Assembly: GCA_030407315.1 (NCBI GenBank)
Contig: JALQPE010000966.1
Location: 1 to 17,974, forward strand
Origin: Asparagopsis taxiformis
Lineage: Eukaryota > Rhodophyta > Florideophyceae > Bonnemaisoniales > Bonnemaisoniaceae
DNA: 17,974 nucleotides
Direction: 5' to 3'
The notes beneath the pieces are model-generated. The model was not told where the DNA came from, did not search any database, and saw only the letters and a list, made by a program, of their open reading frames with translations. Position 1 is the stretch's first letter; each line of letters starts with the position of its first letter. This document shows, one piece after another, positions 1-7,639 of this stretch. The translations under genes and the position numbers were made by a program.

Positions 1-639
1 TCCGGATTCACTGCAAAGAGAAAAATATTTGATGAATACAAAATCTGAGAATCACCATATATTTTTGAAATTAGAGAAAATTGTTGATAGTCTTGTGGTA
101 AATTAAAGGAGAAGGAATACCTGAGACTAGGAGCGAGAATAAATGGAGATGTAAATATTCTGGTAAGTGGTAGAGCTTCGAATCTCTGGTGTTCTCGTAA
201 CGGGTTGTATTACAGTTCCAGTGACTCAGATAGAATCTGAGGGGATCCAGTAACTGTAGCGAAACGCCACATGGCGAGCGCTTACGGTGCAGGTGTTCCA
301 TATGCAATTTTGGGTAATTTACCCAACTCTTTCATTTCACGACTATCTCGATACTTTTTATCCTAACTGCAGTGCAATCACCGAACATTGGGCTCGTGAA
401 AACAGTGATAAAATGAATTGTACAATACAACTAACAGTTTGAACTATATCTACAGTGTGAAAACGCGCCGGCGCACCCGTCAACTAGGATTTTGTCGACC
501 ACCCTACTGCATCAGAATTTAGGCTACAATTTGGACACAAAAACAGGATATTGAGGGATAGAAGCCACATGTAACTGTAGGACCTTAGCCCTTTTAGATA
601 GATTGTACCTCCGAGGAGAATTAGTAGATAGGGATAAGG
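1..639. other. No gene seen; AT-rich left flank
   Basis: I see no credible coding region, RNA gene or tandem repeat here. The open frames are short, lack recognisable motifs and have no upstream signals. Base composition is AT-rich up to about position 460 and then rises towards the GC-rich block that follows. Function unknown. Confidence 0.5.
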
Positions 640-1480
640 CTTCGAACTCACCAGTGAGAGAGCCGATTCCACGAGGGGCGGATGTCTCGTGCGATCCTGG
701 TAGCCCGAGGGCTGTGTCGAGTGGATCGATCCCTCAGGGCCCGGACACGTGTCTCCCAATCCGGTAGCGGGTGGTAGTGCGGGGTCCGGAACGGCTGGAT
801 CTAACCTACCGGAGGGATCTATCGGCCGTGGCCGTCCTCAACCCACGTAAGGGTTAACTAGGCACTTAGCGGGATGAATCCCCGCGGGAATTGTGGTTGC
901 CTCCACGCGTGGGTGCCGCACTACGGATTCTGCAACTGGAATACCACCAGCGGCAGCGGTCGAGACCATTGAGAAGCCCACGGGTGTTGGCTCGGTTGAC
1001 CGGTTGTGGGTGCCGAACCGACAGCGCTCCCAGCCGGTATCCTTGTCCCGGTGGGCGGAAGGCCACTCCCGGTCGCCTGAAGGCGTTAAAAGAAGCGGGA
1101 AGGTGGTCCACTACCGCGGAGACGAAATACCCTAGGGCAATCCACGTGCACTCCCGTCGGAGGAGTCTCGCGGCAGGCAATTTGGGAAATGCGCTGTCGT
1201 ACCGCCTGGCAGTCCTCTCATACTGAGCCGTGTCGCCTCCCTATTGGGTACCAACTTAGGGGCGTGCCAATCACAAGGCAACAGCCAACTGGGCGTGTTT
1301 CCTGTAGTTGGGACAAGCAAAAGGCTGTAAATACCCCACGCAGACCCATCAGCCCCGGCCAAGACCCCAAAAGGGGCAAATTATAACTTCAACCTGATCA
1401 GCTGAACATTACAATGTAACCCTAACTGGCAATGACCTCGCGAGTAGGCGAGGGCCGTTAACTGGGTTCGGATTGGTCAC
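640..1480. other. GC-rich, potentially structured block, unidentified
   Basis: This stretch is much richer in G and C than its surroundings and has several open frames, on both strands, without recognisable protein motifs. Small hairpins and palindromes are visible: GGATCGATCC at 723-732, and a stem of CCTCGC (1436-1441) with GCGAGG (1448-1453) around a six-base loop. The composition changes abruptly at 1482, where the Harbinger-like element starts, and does not resume after that element ends at 6178. It could be the untranslated end of a non-LTR retrotransposon, a structured RNA or a fragment of an older repeat. I could not match it to SSU, LSU or 5S rRNA by eye. Identity is open. Confidence 0.4.
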
Positions 1481-1481
1481 T
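1479..1481. repeat. Candidate 3-bp target site duplication (left), ACT
   Basis: ACT directly precedes the left inverted repeat and also follows the right one at 6179-6181. Three-base duplications fit PIF/Harbinger insertion, although the usual target is TWA. The left junction lies in the palindrome CACTAGTG, so the exact boundary could be off by a base or two. Confidence 0.5.
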
Positions 1482-1962
1482 AGTGGGTTTCGGCAAATCG
1501 AAAATGGGTAGTTGGTGGGTACTTTGTGGCTCAGTAGTGGTGTCGACACGGCGCTGGATCTTTCTTTCTGTAGTCCAAGGGAAGGTCAGCTGAGTCTACA
1601 GAGCTATCTAGGTGTAATGCTCGATGTAGGTTTGGAACATATTGCATAAACGAAAAGTTGCTGTACTCTCAGAAAGCAAGACAAAGTAGCACAAAAAAAC
1701 CAAATAGGTGAAAAGGACGAACTTGTCACGGAAACTGAATGGCGCGTGGCCTCATCTGGCCAGGACAGCCTGCTTCATTCCTCCGCCGTGCGTATGTCGG
1801 CATACGAAGTTGTAGATATCTCAGATACCCTGTGCGCTGTTACCAGCTGCTCCAAAGCGCGATACGATAGTTTTCACTCTCGCCCGTCACTTTCGATCTG
1901 ATCAACCCACTCACAAGCCAAATTGAACCTCTCAAAGGATCCAAACAGCCGGAGGACAACCA
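1482..1962 (+). repeat. Left terminal inverted repeat of the Harbinger-like element
   Basis: About 481 bases starting AGTGGGTTTCGG match the reverse complement of 5697-6178. By eye I count about seven substitutions and three single-base indels, the indels lying in homopolymer runs (A7 versus A6, C3 versus C4, A3 versus A4). Homology stops at 1962, 31 bases before the transposase start codon, so the transposase promoter must lie largely inside this repeat. Confidence 0.9.
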
Positions 1963-1992
1963 AAAATCTCCAACTGCACATATCACACAACA

Positions 1993-3143
1993 ATGGGGCG
2001 CGTGTGGAGGCAACGGGATCTAACTATCAAGAAAACCCGTGAGAGGGCGCCCCTTAGCCTAATACAACTGAGCCGTGCTCGCTGCGCGGATACATCTGCG
2101 CTTTTGGCTTCATTCTTTCTAGAGGATGCCTCAGACGAATACTACGACACAGTTCTTCGTAGCGAAAGGAAGAGCAGGCTTTATGCTCCCATATTCAACA
2201 TAGAAGCATTTGATGACTTTGAATGTCTGCGTCGATTCCGATTCAGAAAACGTGACATGATTCGCCTTTTGAACAAAATGGAATGGGAAGGGTATGAATG
2301 GAAAACGGAAAGGAAGAGGTACCAAACTAACCCAATGGAAGCATTCTGCATTTTGACGCGTCGACTAAGTACGGCTTGTATATGGCGCGATCTTGAAGGA
2401 GAGTTCTATCGTACGTCATCTGCTCTGTGTGAGATATTCTACGAAGCGCTGGAGATGTTTTACGAACAATTCAAACACATAGTATGTAACTTTCCGGGAT
2501 CATTCCTTCAATCCCGTGCCTTTTTGTATGCTCGGAAAATACACGAACGTGGTGCACCACTAGATAGCTGTGTGGGCTTCATGGATGACACAAATGTATA
2601 TATATCCCGTCCGAAAGGTCACATGCAGCGAGCAACATTCAGCGGACACAAACGTAGAAATTGCCTCAAGTTCCAAGCAGTAACGCTCCCAGATGGGTTG
2701 ATATTGAATGTTTTTGGCCCTATGGAAGGTCGTCGACATGATATAACTCTTTTTAGAGAGTCTGGAATTGAACACGACCTCCAGCAAGTCTTGGAAATCA
2801 ATAACCGACAATTCTACCTATACGCTGACGCAGCATATGTGCTGAGACCGTATCTCATAGTAGGTTTCAGAGGCACCGCAATCACTGAAGAAGAATCTGT
2901 ATTTAACAAAAGATGTCTTCTGCCAGGATCTCAGTGGAGTGGGCGTTTAAGGAGATCAAATTACACTTCACGCACGTGGACTTCGCGCGAAAAATGAAAG
3001 TTGGTACAAGCCCCATTGCATTGTGGTATATGTCCTCTTGTATACTAACAAACTTTAGAACTTGTTTGTACTCATCCCAGACCGGAAAACATTTCAAATG
3101 TGAAGCTCCCTCCCTCGAAGAATACATGGATGAGTTTCTATAG
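1993..3143 (+). pseudogene. Harbinger DDE transposase (DDE_Tnp_4 type), one frameshift
   Basis: The endonuclease/transposase of the element, which would cut and join DNA at the inverted repeats in the nucleus. The first reading frame starts at the ATG at 1993 and runs to a stop at 2995-2997. A helical N-terminal region (about residues 75-95, RFRFRKRDMIRLL) resembles the helix-turn-helix segment of these proteins. The nuclease core follows: GFMDDT (residues 195-200, first Asp), SGHKRRNCLKFQAV (217-230), GPMEGRRHDITLFRESG (242-258) and YADAAY (277-282, candidate second Asp). The rest of the domain, MSSARISVEWAF with the catalytic Glu and the usual end SLEEYMDEFL, lies in the -1 frame (2913-3143). 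Loss of one base in the AAAA run at 2908-2911 explains the break. With it repaired, length and order fit a full transposase. Family assignment is firm; whether the gene is dead or mis-sequenced is not. Confidence 0.85.
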
Positions 3144-3966
3144 GAGTGCATGGAGTGAAGGGGTGAAGGGAATATTCAAGTTCATGTTAAACTACCTCAT
3201 AATGCTAAATTTACTCTTTTTCAAATGCTCGCTGCTAAAAACTTTGGTTTAGACTTTTTTAGCTAGTATTTGAGCTACAACAGAAAGATACTTCTGCTCT
3301 TGATCTACTTTTCAATGGATTGAATTCAACTATGAGGGTTCTATCATGGTTTGGAAATAGTTAATTGATGGCTTCTCCCGCCGGTAGTTTAGACTGATCG
3401 GATATTTCATCCGTTCATGTTCGAAATGCAACCCTTTTCAAAAATTGAATTGTCACCAACGTGTTACTAAAGCCATTAAGATGTTGACGTTATTGAATTT
3501 CGAGGCAATATCGTTTTGCTCACCTCATCAACTTTGCAAGCTATGCACATTGGACGTTACGGATATCATTCTCGTTTGGTATTGAACTGAGGAAATCATT
3601 GCAATGTTCAGGTGACTTGAAGACTCATCAGTTTTGAACTCGGCTGCATAGAGTGATTTTCAAGTGTTCTTGAGCCTTTTTGAATGACATGACAGACCCG
3701 AGCCTCTCATTCAGAGTATAGACGAAATTCTACATGCAAGTAGGATTTCGGACACGAACAGAATCGTTTCGTCGTAGATCAACGCACCATTCGAATTTTC
3801 ATAGTCTATCTAATACGACAGTTATACAACTATATATCTAACGGATCCTTTCCATGCTGGTGGGCACCGCAATGTAGACCTTTCGGTGAATCCAATTATG
3901 GAAATGTACAGGTAGATAACATCAAGCTGTCCGCTCTGCACCGTTGCTAATGAACTCTTTCTGCAC
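3144..3966. other. Intergenic region within the Harbinger-like element
   Basis: About 820 AT-rich bases separate the transposase stop from the TATA box of the Myb-like gene. I see no coding region, tandem repeat or strong hairpin. It should hold the transposase 3' end and the upstream control region of the next gene. Confidence 0.5.
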
Positions 3967-3974
3967 TATAAAAG
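3967..3974 (+). promoter_or_regulatory. TATA box of the Myb/SANT-like gene
   Basis: TATAAAAG lies 126 bases upstream of the ATG at 4100 and is followed by C/A-rich sequence suited to a transcription start about 25-35 bases further on. This implies the second gene of the element has its own promoter rather than depending on read-through from the transposase. Confidence 0.6.
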
Positions 3975-4099
3975 CCAATCTCCTAAGTCCAACACCAACT
4001 ATCTCATCCCCTACCATCCCACTTACCACAGTTTCTTTCAGAGAAACCAGATATCCATTGAAAAGCTCAAACATTCTCGGACAGGACATTTCATAAACC

Positions 4100-5242
4100 A
4101 TGAGCGATTACGTGAACAGCATGATGTCAATTGCATCCATTCTCGATGATACTGCTTTGATTGATTCCACTTCAGATGATATTGGGTCTGGAGTAGGGCG
4201 TTGTGGACGTTCCTCTATCGAAGAGGAAGCAATCACAATTGAAGATGGAGCTAATGAAAAAATCAACTGCAGTAGTGCCTCTGTGCAAATGGGAATTGCT
4301 AATGATTCTGGAATTGATGTACAGAGTCTTTCCGATGGGGAGATTGTTAACTTGAGTGATACTACGACAAAATTTCCGATGGGAACCGTTGGCACCTCTC
4401 TGCATAGTTCTGAAGAATATATAAAATTCATTGCGCTGAAGTCGCGGAGAAAGTTCAACAAAGATCTGGATCTTTTGCTCCTGCAAGCCGTCTCTGCATT
4501 GAAGGTTCACAAACTCCCTCGAGGAAGGCAGATGGCGGCATTTGCCAATGTTGCTATGCAACTGAACAATAGTGGGAAGATGCCGTGGCTTACAGACGCA
4601 AAGCACTGTGCCGATCGTTTCAGGTTGATAATGCGCCAATACAAAGTTTATGGAGAGCGCTTTGGGTCTAGTGAGGACCTGTCTGGACTTTCAGAGTTTT
4701 CTCGTATACGTGCAAGCTTTCTTCGCGAAATGGAAGAAGTACAGGAGCAAAGGAATGAGAAAAGGATCGAGGAACAAGAGAAAGAGGCTTCTATGATTCG
4801 CGGAGGAGCTGAAATCAGAGAAAGAGCAATGCGTAGAGTCTCTGCCACTGATGTGGATTCTGAAAATGAGGCCTCGCCGCCTGGGAGCTCTTCGAAGCCA
4901 AAAATCTGTGCGGGAAAGGACGCATCCTCCAAGGAAAAGATTGATGAGATAAAAAATGCCTCATTGGCGCTGCAAAATGCCGAAATGCATCGCATGGAAA
5001 TGGCAGAGAGGTCAGAAGTGCGAGAGAAGGAAAGGCTGTCCATGGAGAAGGACAAAATTAACGCAGACATACATGCACGTCGAGAGAGTCTAGATATTGA
5101 GCGTCGTCGTCTCGAGCTTGACGAGAGGCGACATGAGGAGGAAGTTAAGAGGTGCAAAGTGGATGCCGACTTTCGTGAAATGTCTCACAAGGTCACTGTT
5201 GCTCTAGTTGAGGCTCTTACTGAGTCTAAGAAGACTGCTTAG
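4100..5242 (+). CDS. Harbinger accessory Myb/SANT-like DNA-binding protein
   Basis: An intact 380-residue protein. Residues 1-105 are acidic, rich in Ser and Asp, and look disordered. Residues about 113-210 look like the Myb/SANT-like (trihelix-like) domain of Harbinger partner proteins: a basic patch (KSRRKFNKDLD), a helix DLDLLLLQAVSAL, the MPWLTDAKHCADRFRLIMRQY region typical of the third helix, then SEFSRIRASFLREMEEV. A long, highly charged helix follows (about 205-240 and 285-365), with repeated Glu/Arg/Lys, probably a coiled coil for oligomerisation or contact with the transposase. The Harbinger model, known for the family, is that this protein binds subterminal repeats and imports or recruits the nuclease. 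It has a TATA box at 3967 and ends just before candidate AATAAA signals. The frame is unbroken, in contrast to the transposase. Confidence 0.8.
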   Translation: MSDYVNSMMSIASILDDTALIDSTSDDIGSGVGRCGRSSIEEEAITIEDGANEKINCSSASVQMGIANDSGIDVQSLSDGEIVNLSDTTTKFPMGTVGTSLHSSEEYIKFIALKSRRKFNKDLDLLLLQAVSALKVHKLPRGRQMAAFANVAMQLNNSGKMPWLTDAKHCADRFRLIMRQYKVYGERFGSSEDLSGLSEFSRIRASFLREMEEVQEQRNEKRIEEQEKEASMIRGGAEIRERAMRRVSATDVDSENEASPPGSSSKPKICAGKDASSKEKIDEIKNASLALQNAEMHRMEMAERSEVREKERLSMEKDKINADIHARRESLDIERRRLELDERRHEEEVKRCKVDADFREMSHKVTVALVEALTESKKTA

Positions 5243-5696
5243 GTATTTCTTCTGCCTATTATGATAGAAAGTAGAGTCAATCGACGGCACTAGCTTTGCA
5301 GTAGTGTTATAATCGATTATTCGTACATTCTCTCAGCCAACTCCCTTCTTGAAAGTGGCTTCACTCGATTCGCTGTTGTCGGGATAAGATTAAACGGCAC
5401 TCTAAGCCTTTCACAATAAATGTAATCTCATCCGTATGATCGCTCTAATTGCCTTCCTTTTCGCATGTCAATAAGAGCTCTTCAGCGACTATCATGGAGT
5501 TCCTATACCCCCTGGATAATATTATCCCTTTGTACCAATAATAAAACGTATCTGCGCGTGATGTGCGGACTGCAGTCACTGAAATATGAAACTAGAAGGG
5601 ATATGTGAACTGTGATGACTTTCACATGATGGTTAGTGGTCATTAACGGAGTGTACATACATACAAGGTACGTCCTGCAGGGAGTCTGGGAACCTC
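5243..5696 (+). other. 3' region of the Myb-like gene with polyadenylation signals
   Basis: AT-rich sequence between the stop codon and the right inverted repeat. AATAAA occurs at 5415-5420 and again at 5540-5545, suitable as 3'-end signals for the + strand gene. I see no further coding region. Confidence 0.45.
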
Positions 5697-6178
5697 TGGT
5701 TGTCCTCCGGCTGTTTTGGATCCTTTGAGAGGTTCAATTTGGCTTGTGAGTGGGTTGATCAGATCGAAAGTGACGGGGCGAGAGTGAAAACTATCGTATC
5801 GCGCTTTGGAGCAGCTGGTAACAGCGCACAGGGTATCTGAGATATCTACAACTTCGTATGCCGACATACGCACGGCGGAGGAATGAAGCAGGCTGTCCTG
5901 GCCAGATGAGGTCACGCACCATTCAGTTTCCGTGACAAGTTCGTCCTTTTCACCTATTTGGTTTTTTGTGCTACTTTGTCTTGCTTTCTGAAAGTACAGC
6001 AACTTTTCGTTTATGCAATATGTTCCAAACCTACATCGAGCATTACACCTAGATAGATCTGTAAACTAAGCTGAACTTCCCTTGGACTACAGAAAGAAAG
6101 ATCCAGCGCCGTGTCGACACCACTACTGAGCCACAAAGTACCCACCAACTACCCATTTTCGATTTGCCGAAACCCACT
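5697..6178 (-). repeat. Right terminal inverted repeat of the Harbinger-like element
   Basis: Reverse-complement copy of 1482-1962, ending CCGAAACCCACT. A 119-codon frame on the - strand overlaps it (5643-6002), but the equivalent frame in the left repeat is closed by a single-base difference, so it is not treated as a gene. Confidence 0.9.
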
Positions 6179-6181
6179 ACT
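6179..6181. repeat. Candidate 3-bp target site duplication (right), ACT
   Basis: ACT follows the right inverted repeat directly and matches 1479-1481. Confidence 0.5.
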
Positions 6182-6679
6182 AACTGGATATTCTCATTAT
6201 AGTAACGATTTACCTAGAATCATTATTAAATTTCTACTCTATTACATGGTCAGTGAAAGTCATTCCTAGCCAATAGACCCGTTTTTCTTCTTAGTTACAT
6301 CCAAAATTCAACCCCAACTACCCAATAAACAAATCAGCAGCAGCGAATCTCATAATCTACTCTCCCAATTGGCACTGTACAGTACGTTACTTTACGAAAT
6401 ACTCTGTCCGTACTGGCTCATATGGCCACACGTTGCACACATGGCACGCTTAGTTCTACTTTGCCATATGCAGTGCAACTTGCCTAGCAACCGCTGTACA
6501 TGGCCATTTAAGTAGTGTACAGTGAAGTAGAGGGGGAATAGTGTATGCACAGGGTGCTCTGTCTGCAGTTGCGACACTATGATTCGGCCCTGTAAAAGTG
6601 TATCCAAGCCTAGGTAGAGTTGCAAATACGGTCCTTATGAGGACATGCTACACTACCATAGTATGTGAGGGTGTATGGG
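6182..6679. other. No gene seen between the transposon and the globin remnant
   Basis: AT-rich at first, becoming mixed in composition. It lies downstream (3') of the truncated haemoglobin remnant on the - strand and may contain its old 3' end. No repeat, RNA gene or plausible coding frame was recognised. Confidence 0.45.
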
Positions 6680-7011
6680 TTAGGGGATTACAGGATTGAC
6701 CCACTCGCGTCCAAAGACAATAAACGACGCCATGTGCGAGTCGTGCGCATGACCTGTGCAATTGCGCTCTCCATGTGCGCCAGCCATCGTTCCGCCGCGC
6801 GGTGCGTGACAGCATACTGCGCGTGGCGTCCGAGCAGAGCGGTATGTCCCTTTCGTTGTCTCTACAATGACGGGCCGCTAAACTCCTGTACGAGGAATTC
6901 GCGCTGGTTACGCATCGCCGCTTCCTTGGTAGTGTTGGCAAAGATGCCACGAAACCATTCCTCGTCCGCGTACACGCGCGTGTAAAAGTGATCCGATAGC
7001 GCGAGTATCGT
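6680..7011 (-). pseudogene. Group II truncated haemoglobin remnant (N-terminus missing)
   Basis: About 110 codons on the - strand read as a 2/2 (truncated) haemoglobin, a haem protein that binds O2 or NO. From 7011 downwards: ILALSDHFYTRVYADEEWF carries the B-helix FY pair (B10 Tyr). Then come IFANTTKEAAMRNQREFLVQ and FSGPSL, and after a TAG codon (complement of 6862-6864) [20 protein letters not shown] with the proximal His in [20 protein letters not shown] supplies the G-helix Trp. The last helix, [15 protein letters not shown], is in another frame starting near 6733 and ends at a TAA (6680-6682). The TAG replaces the Tyr expected before QRKGH. No start codon or N-terminal pre-helix region is visible, because the homology stops at about 7009, where large repeat A begins. 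The pattern closely resembles plant and algal group II proteins (known family features, recognised by eye). It is a broken gene or a captured fragment. Confidence 0.8.
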
Positions 7012-7090
7012 CTGTGTTTTCGGAAGTGGACGCGGACGTCCAGTCTCTCTAGTACGGGTCCTAGTCGGCCCCGAGATTTACTAGAACAAA

Positions 7091-7140
7091 TGAACGTCCG
7101 CGTCCAAAAAAAAATAAAAATTTTTGGATGCGGACGTCCA
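7091..7140 (+). repeat. Imperfect hairpin in the leader of copy A
   Basis: Arms 7091-7110 and 7121-7140 pair at 18 of 20 positions around a 10-base A/T loop. The right arm contains the palindrome GGACGTCC, which occurs again just upstream at 7034-7041. The same hairpin is present in copy B at 11225-11275. Confidence 0.7.
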
Positions 7141-7352
7141 CTTTCTCTAGTACGTTCGGCGGAATACTAGGGCCCGACATCCACTTTCTCTAGTACATAT
7201 GGCGGAATACTAGGACCCGACATCCACTTTCTCTAGTACGTTTGGCAGAATACTAGGACCCGACATCCATTTTCTCTAGTACGTTTGGCGGAATACTAGG
7301 ACCCGACATCCACTTTCTCTAGTACGTTTGGCGGAATACTAGGACCCGACAT
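7138..7352 (+). repeat. 43-bp tandem array, five units (copy A)
   Basis: Units start at 7138, 7181, 7224, 7267 and 7310, each 43 bases. They share CTTTCTCTAGTACG and GGCGGAATACTAGG followed by CCGACATCCA. The first unit grows directly out of the hairpin arm. Copy B has only four units. Confidence 0.9.
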
Positions 7353-7479
7353 CCAGTATACAATATATCAGCGAAAACCGGGAGGGAAGAAATTACAGCG
7401 GATGGTAAATTCAGGGCCCATATCGGACCGTATTTTATTCTCTCATTTAGGAAACTGCTCGTATACAATACGACTCTCT

Positions 7480-7623
7480 AGAATAGGGAATACATATCTG
7501 GTCAGAATAGGAAATAAATACCCGGTTAGAATAGGAAATAGGTATCTAGCCAGAATACGGAATATGTATCCAGCCAGAATACGAAATACGTATCCAGCCA
7601 GAATACGAAATACCTGTCAGCAT
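7480..7623 (+). repeat. 24-bp tandem array, six units (copy A)
   Basis: Units start at 7480, 7504, 7528, 7552, 7576 and 7600 and share AGAATANG(G)AATA with a variable second half. Because 24 is a multiple of three, an open frame (7402-7722) crosses the array and encodes an eight-residue repeat. The last units (7552, 7576, 7600) are the most alike, pointing to recent local expansion. Confidence 0.9.
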
Positions 7624-7639
7624 ATCGTCGATCACCCAT

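Larger units (their letters stand above)
1482..6178 (+). mobile_element. Complete PIF/Harbinger-like DNA transposon, 4.7 kb
   Basis: The element is delimited by two long terminal inverted repeats (1482-1962 and 5697-6178) and a candidate ACT duplication. Inside lie two genes in the same orientation: a DDE_Tnp_4-type transposase (1993-3143) and a Myb/SANT-like protein (4100-5242). This two-gene arrangement is the known layout of PIF/Harbinger elements, in which the Myb-like protein helps bring the nuclease to the ends. The terminal repeats are about 98% identical, suggesting a fairly recent insertion. Odd points are the repeat length, far above the few tens of bases usual in this superfamily, the non-TWA target and a frameshift in the transposase. 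The element may therefore be unable to move by itself unless the frameshift is an assembly error. Confidence 0.85.

Noticed and set aside
160..210. A tRNA-like stretch with TTCGAAT
   Set aside because: The flanking bases do not form a T arm, and no acceptor, D or anticodon stems are found.
891..1226. A 111-codon + strand frame in the GC-rich block
   Set aside because: Comparable frames exist on several strands, as expected in GC-rich DNA, with no motif or initiation context.
640..1480. The GC-rich block as rRNA
   Set aside because: I could not find any universally conserved SSU, LSU or 5S segment in it on either strand by eye.
5643..6002. A 119-codon - strand frame over the right inverted repeat
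   Set aside because: The same sequence in the left repeat is closed by a one-base difference, and no motif is present; it is most likely a by-product of the repeat.
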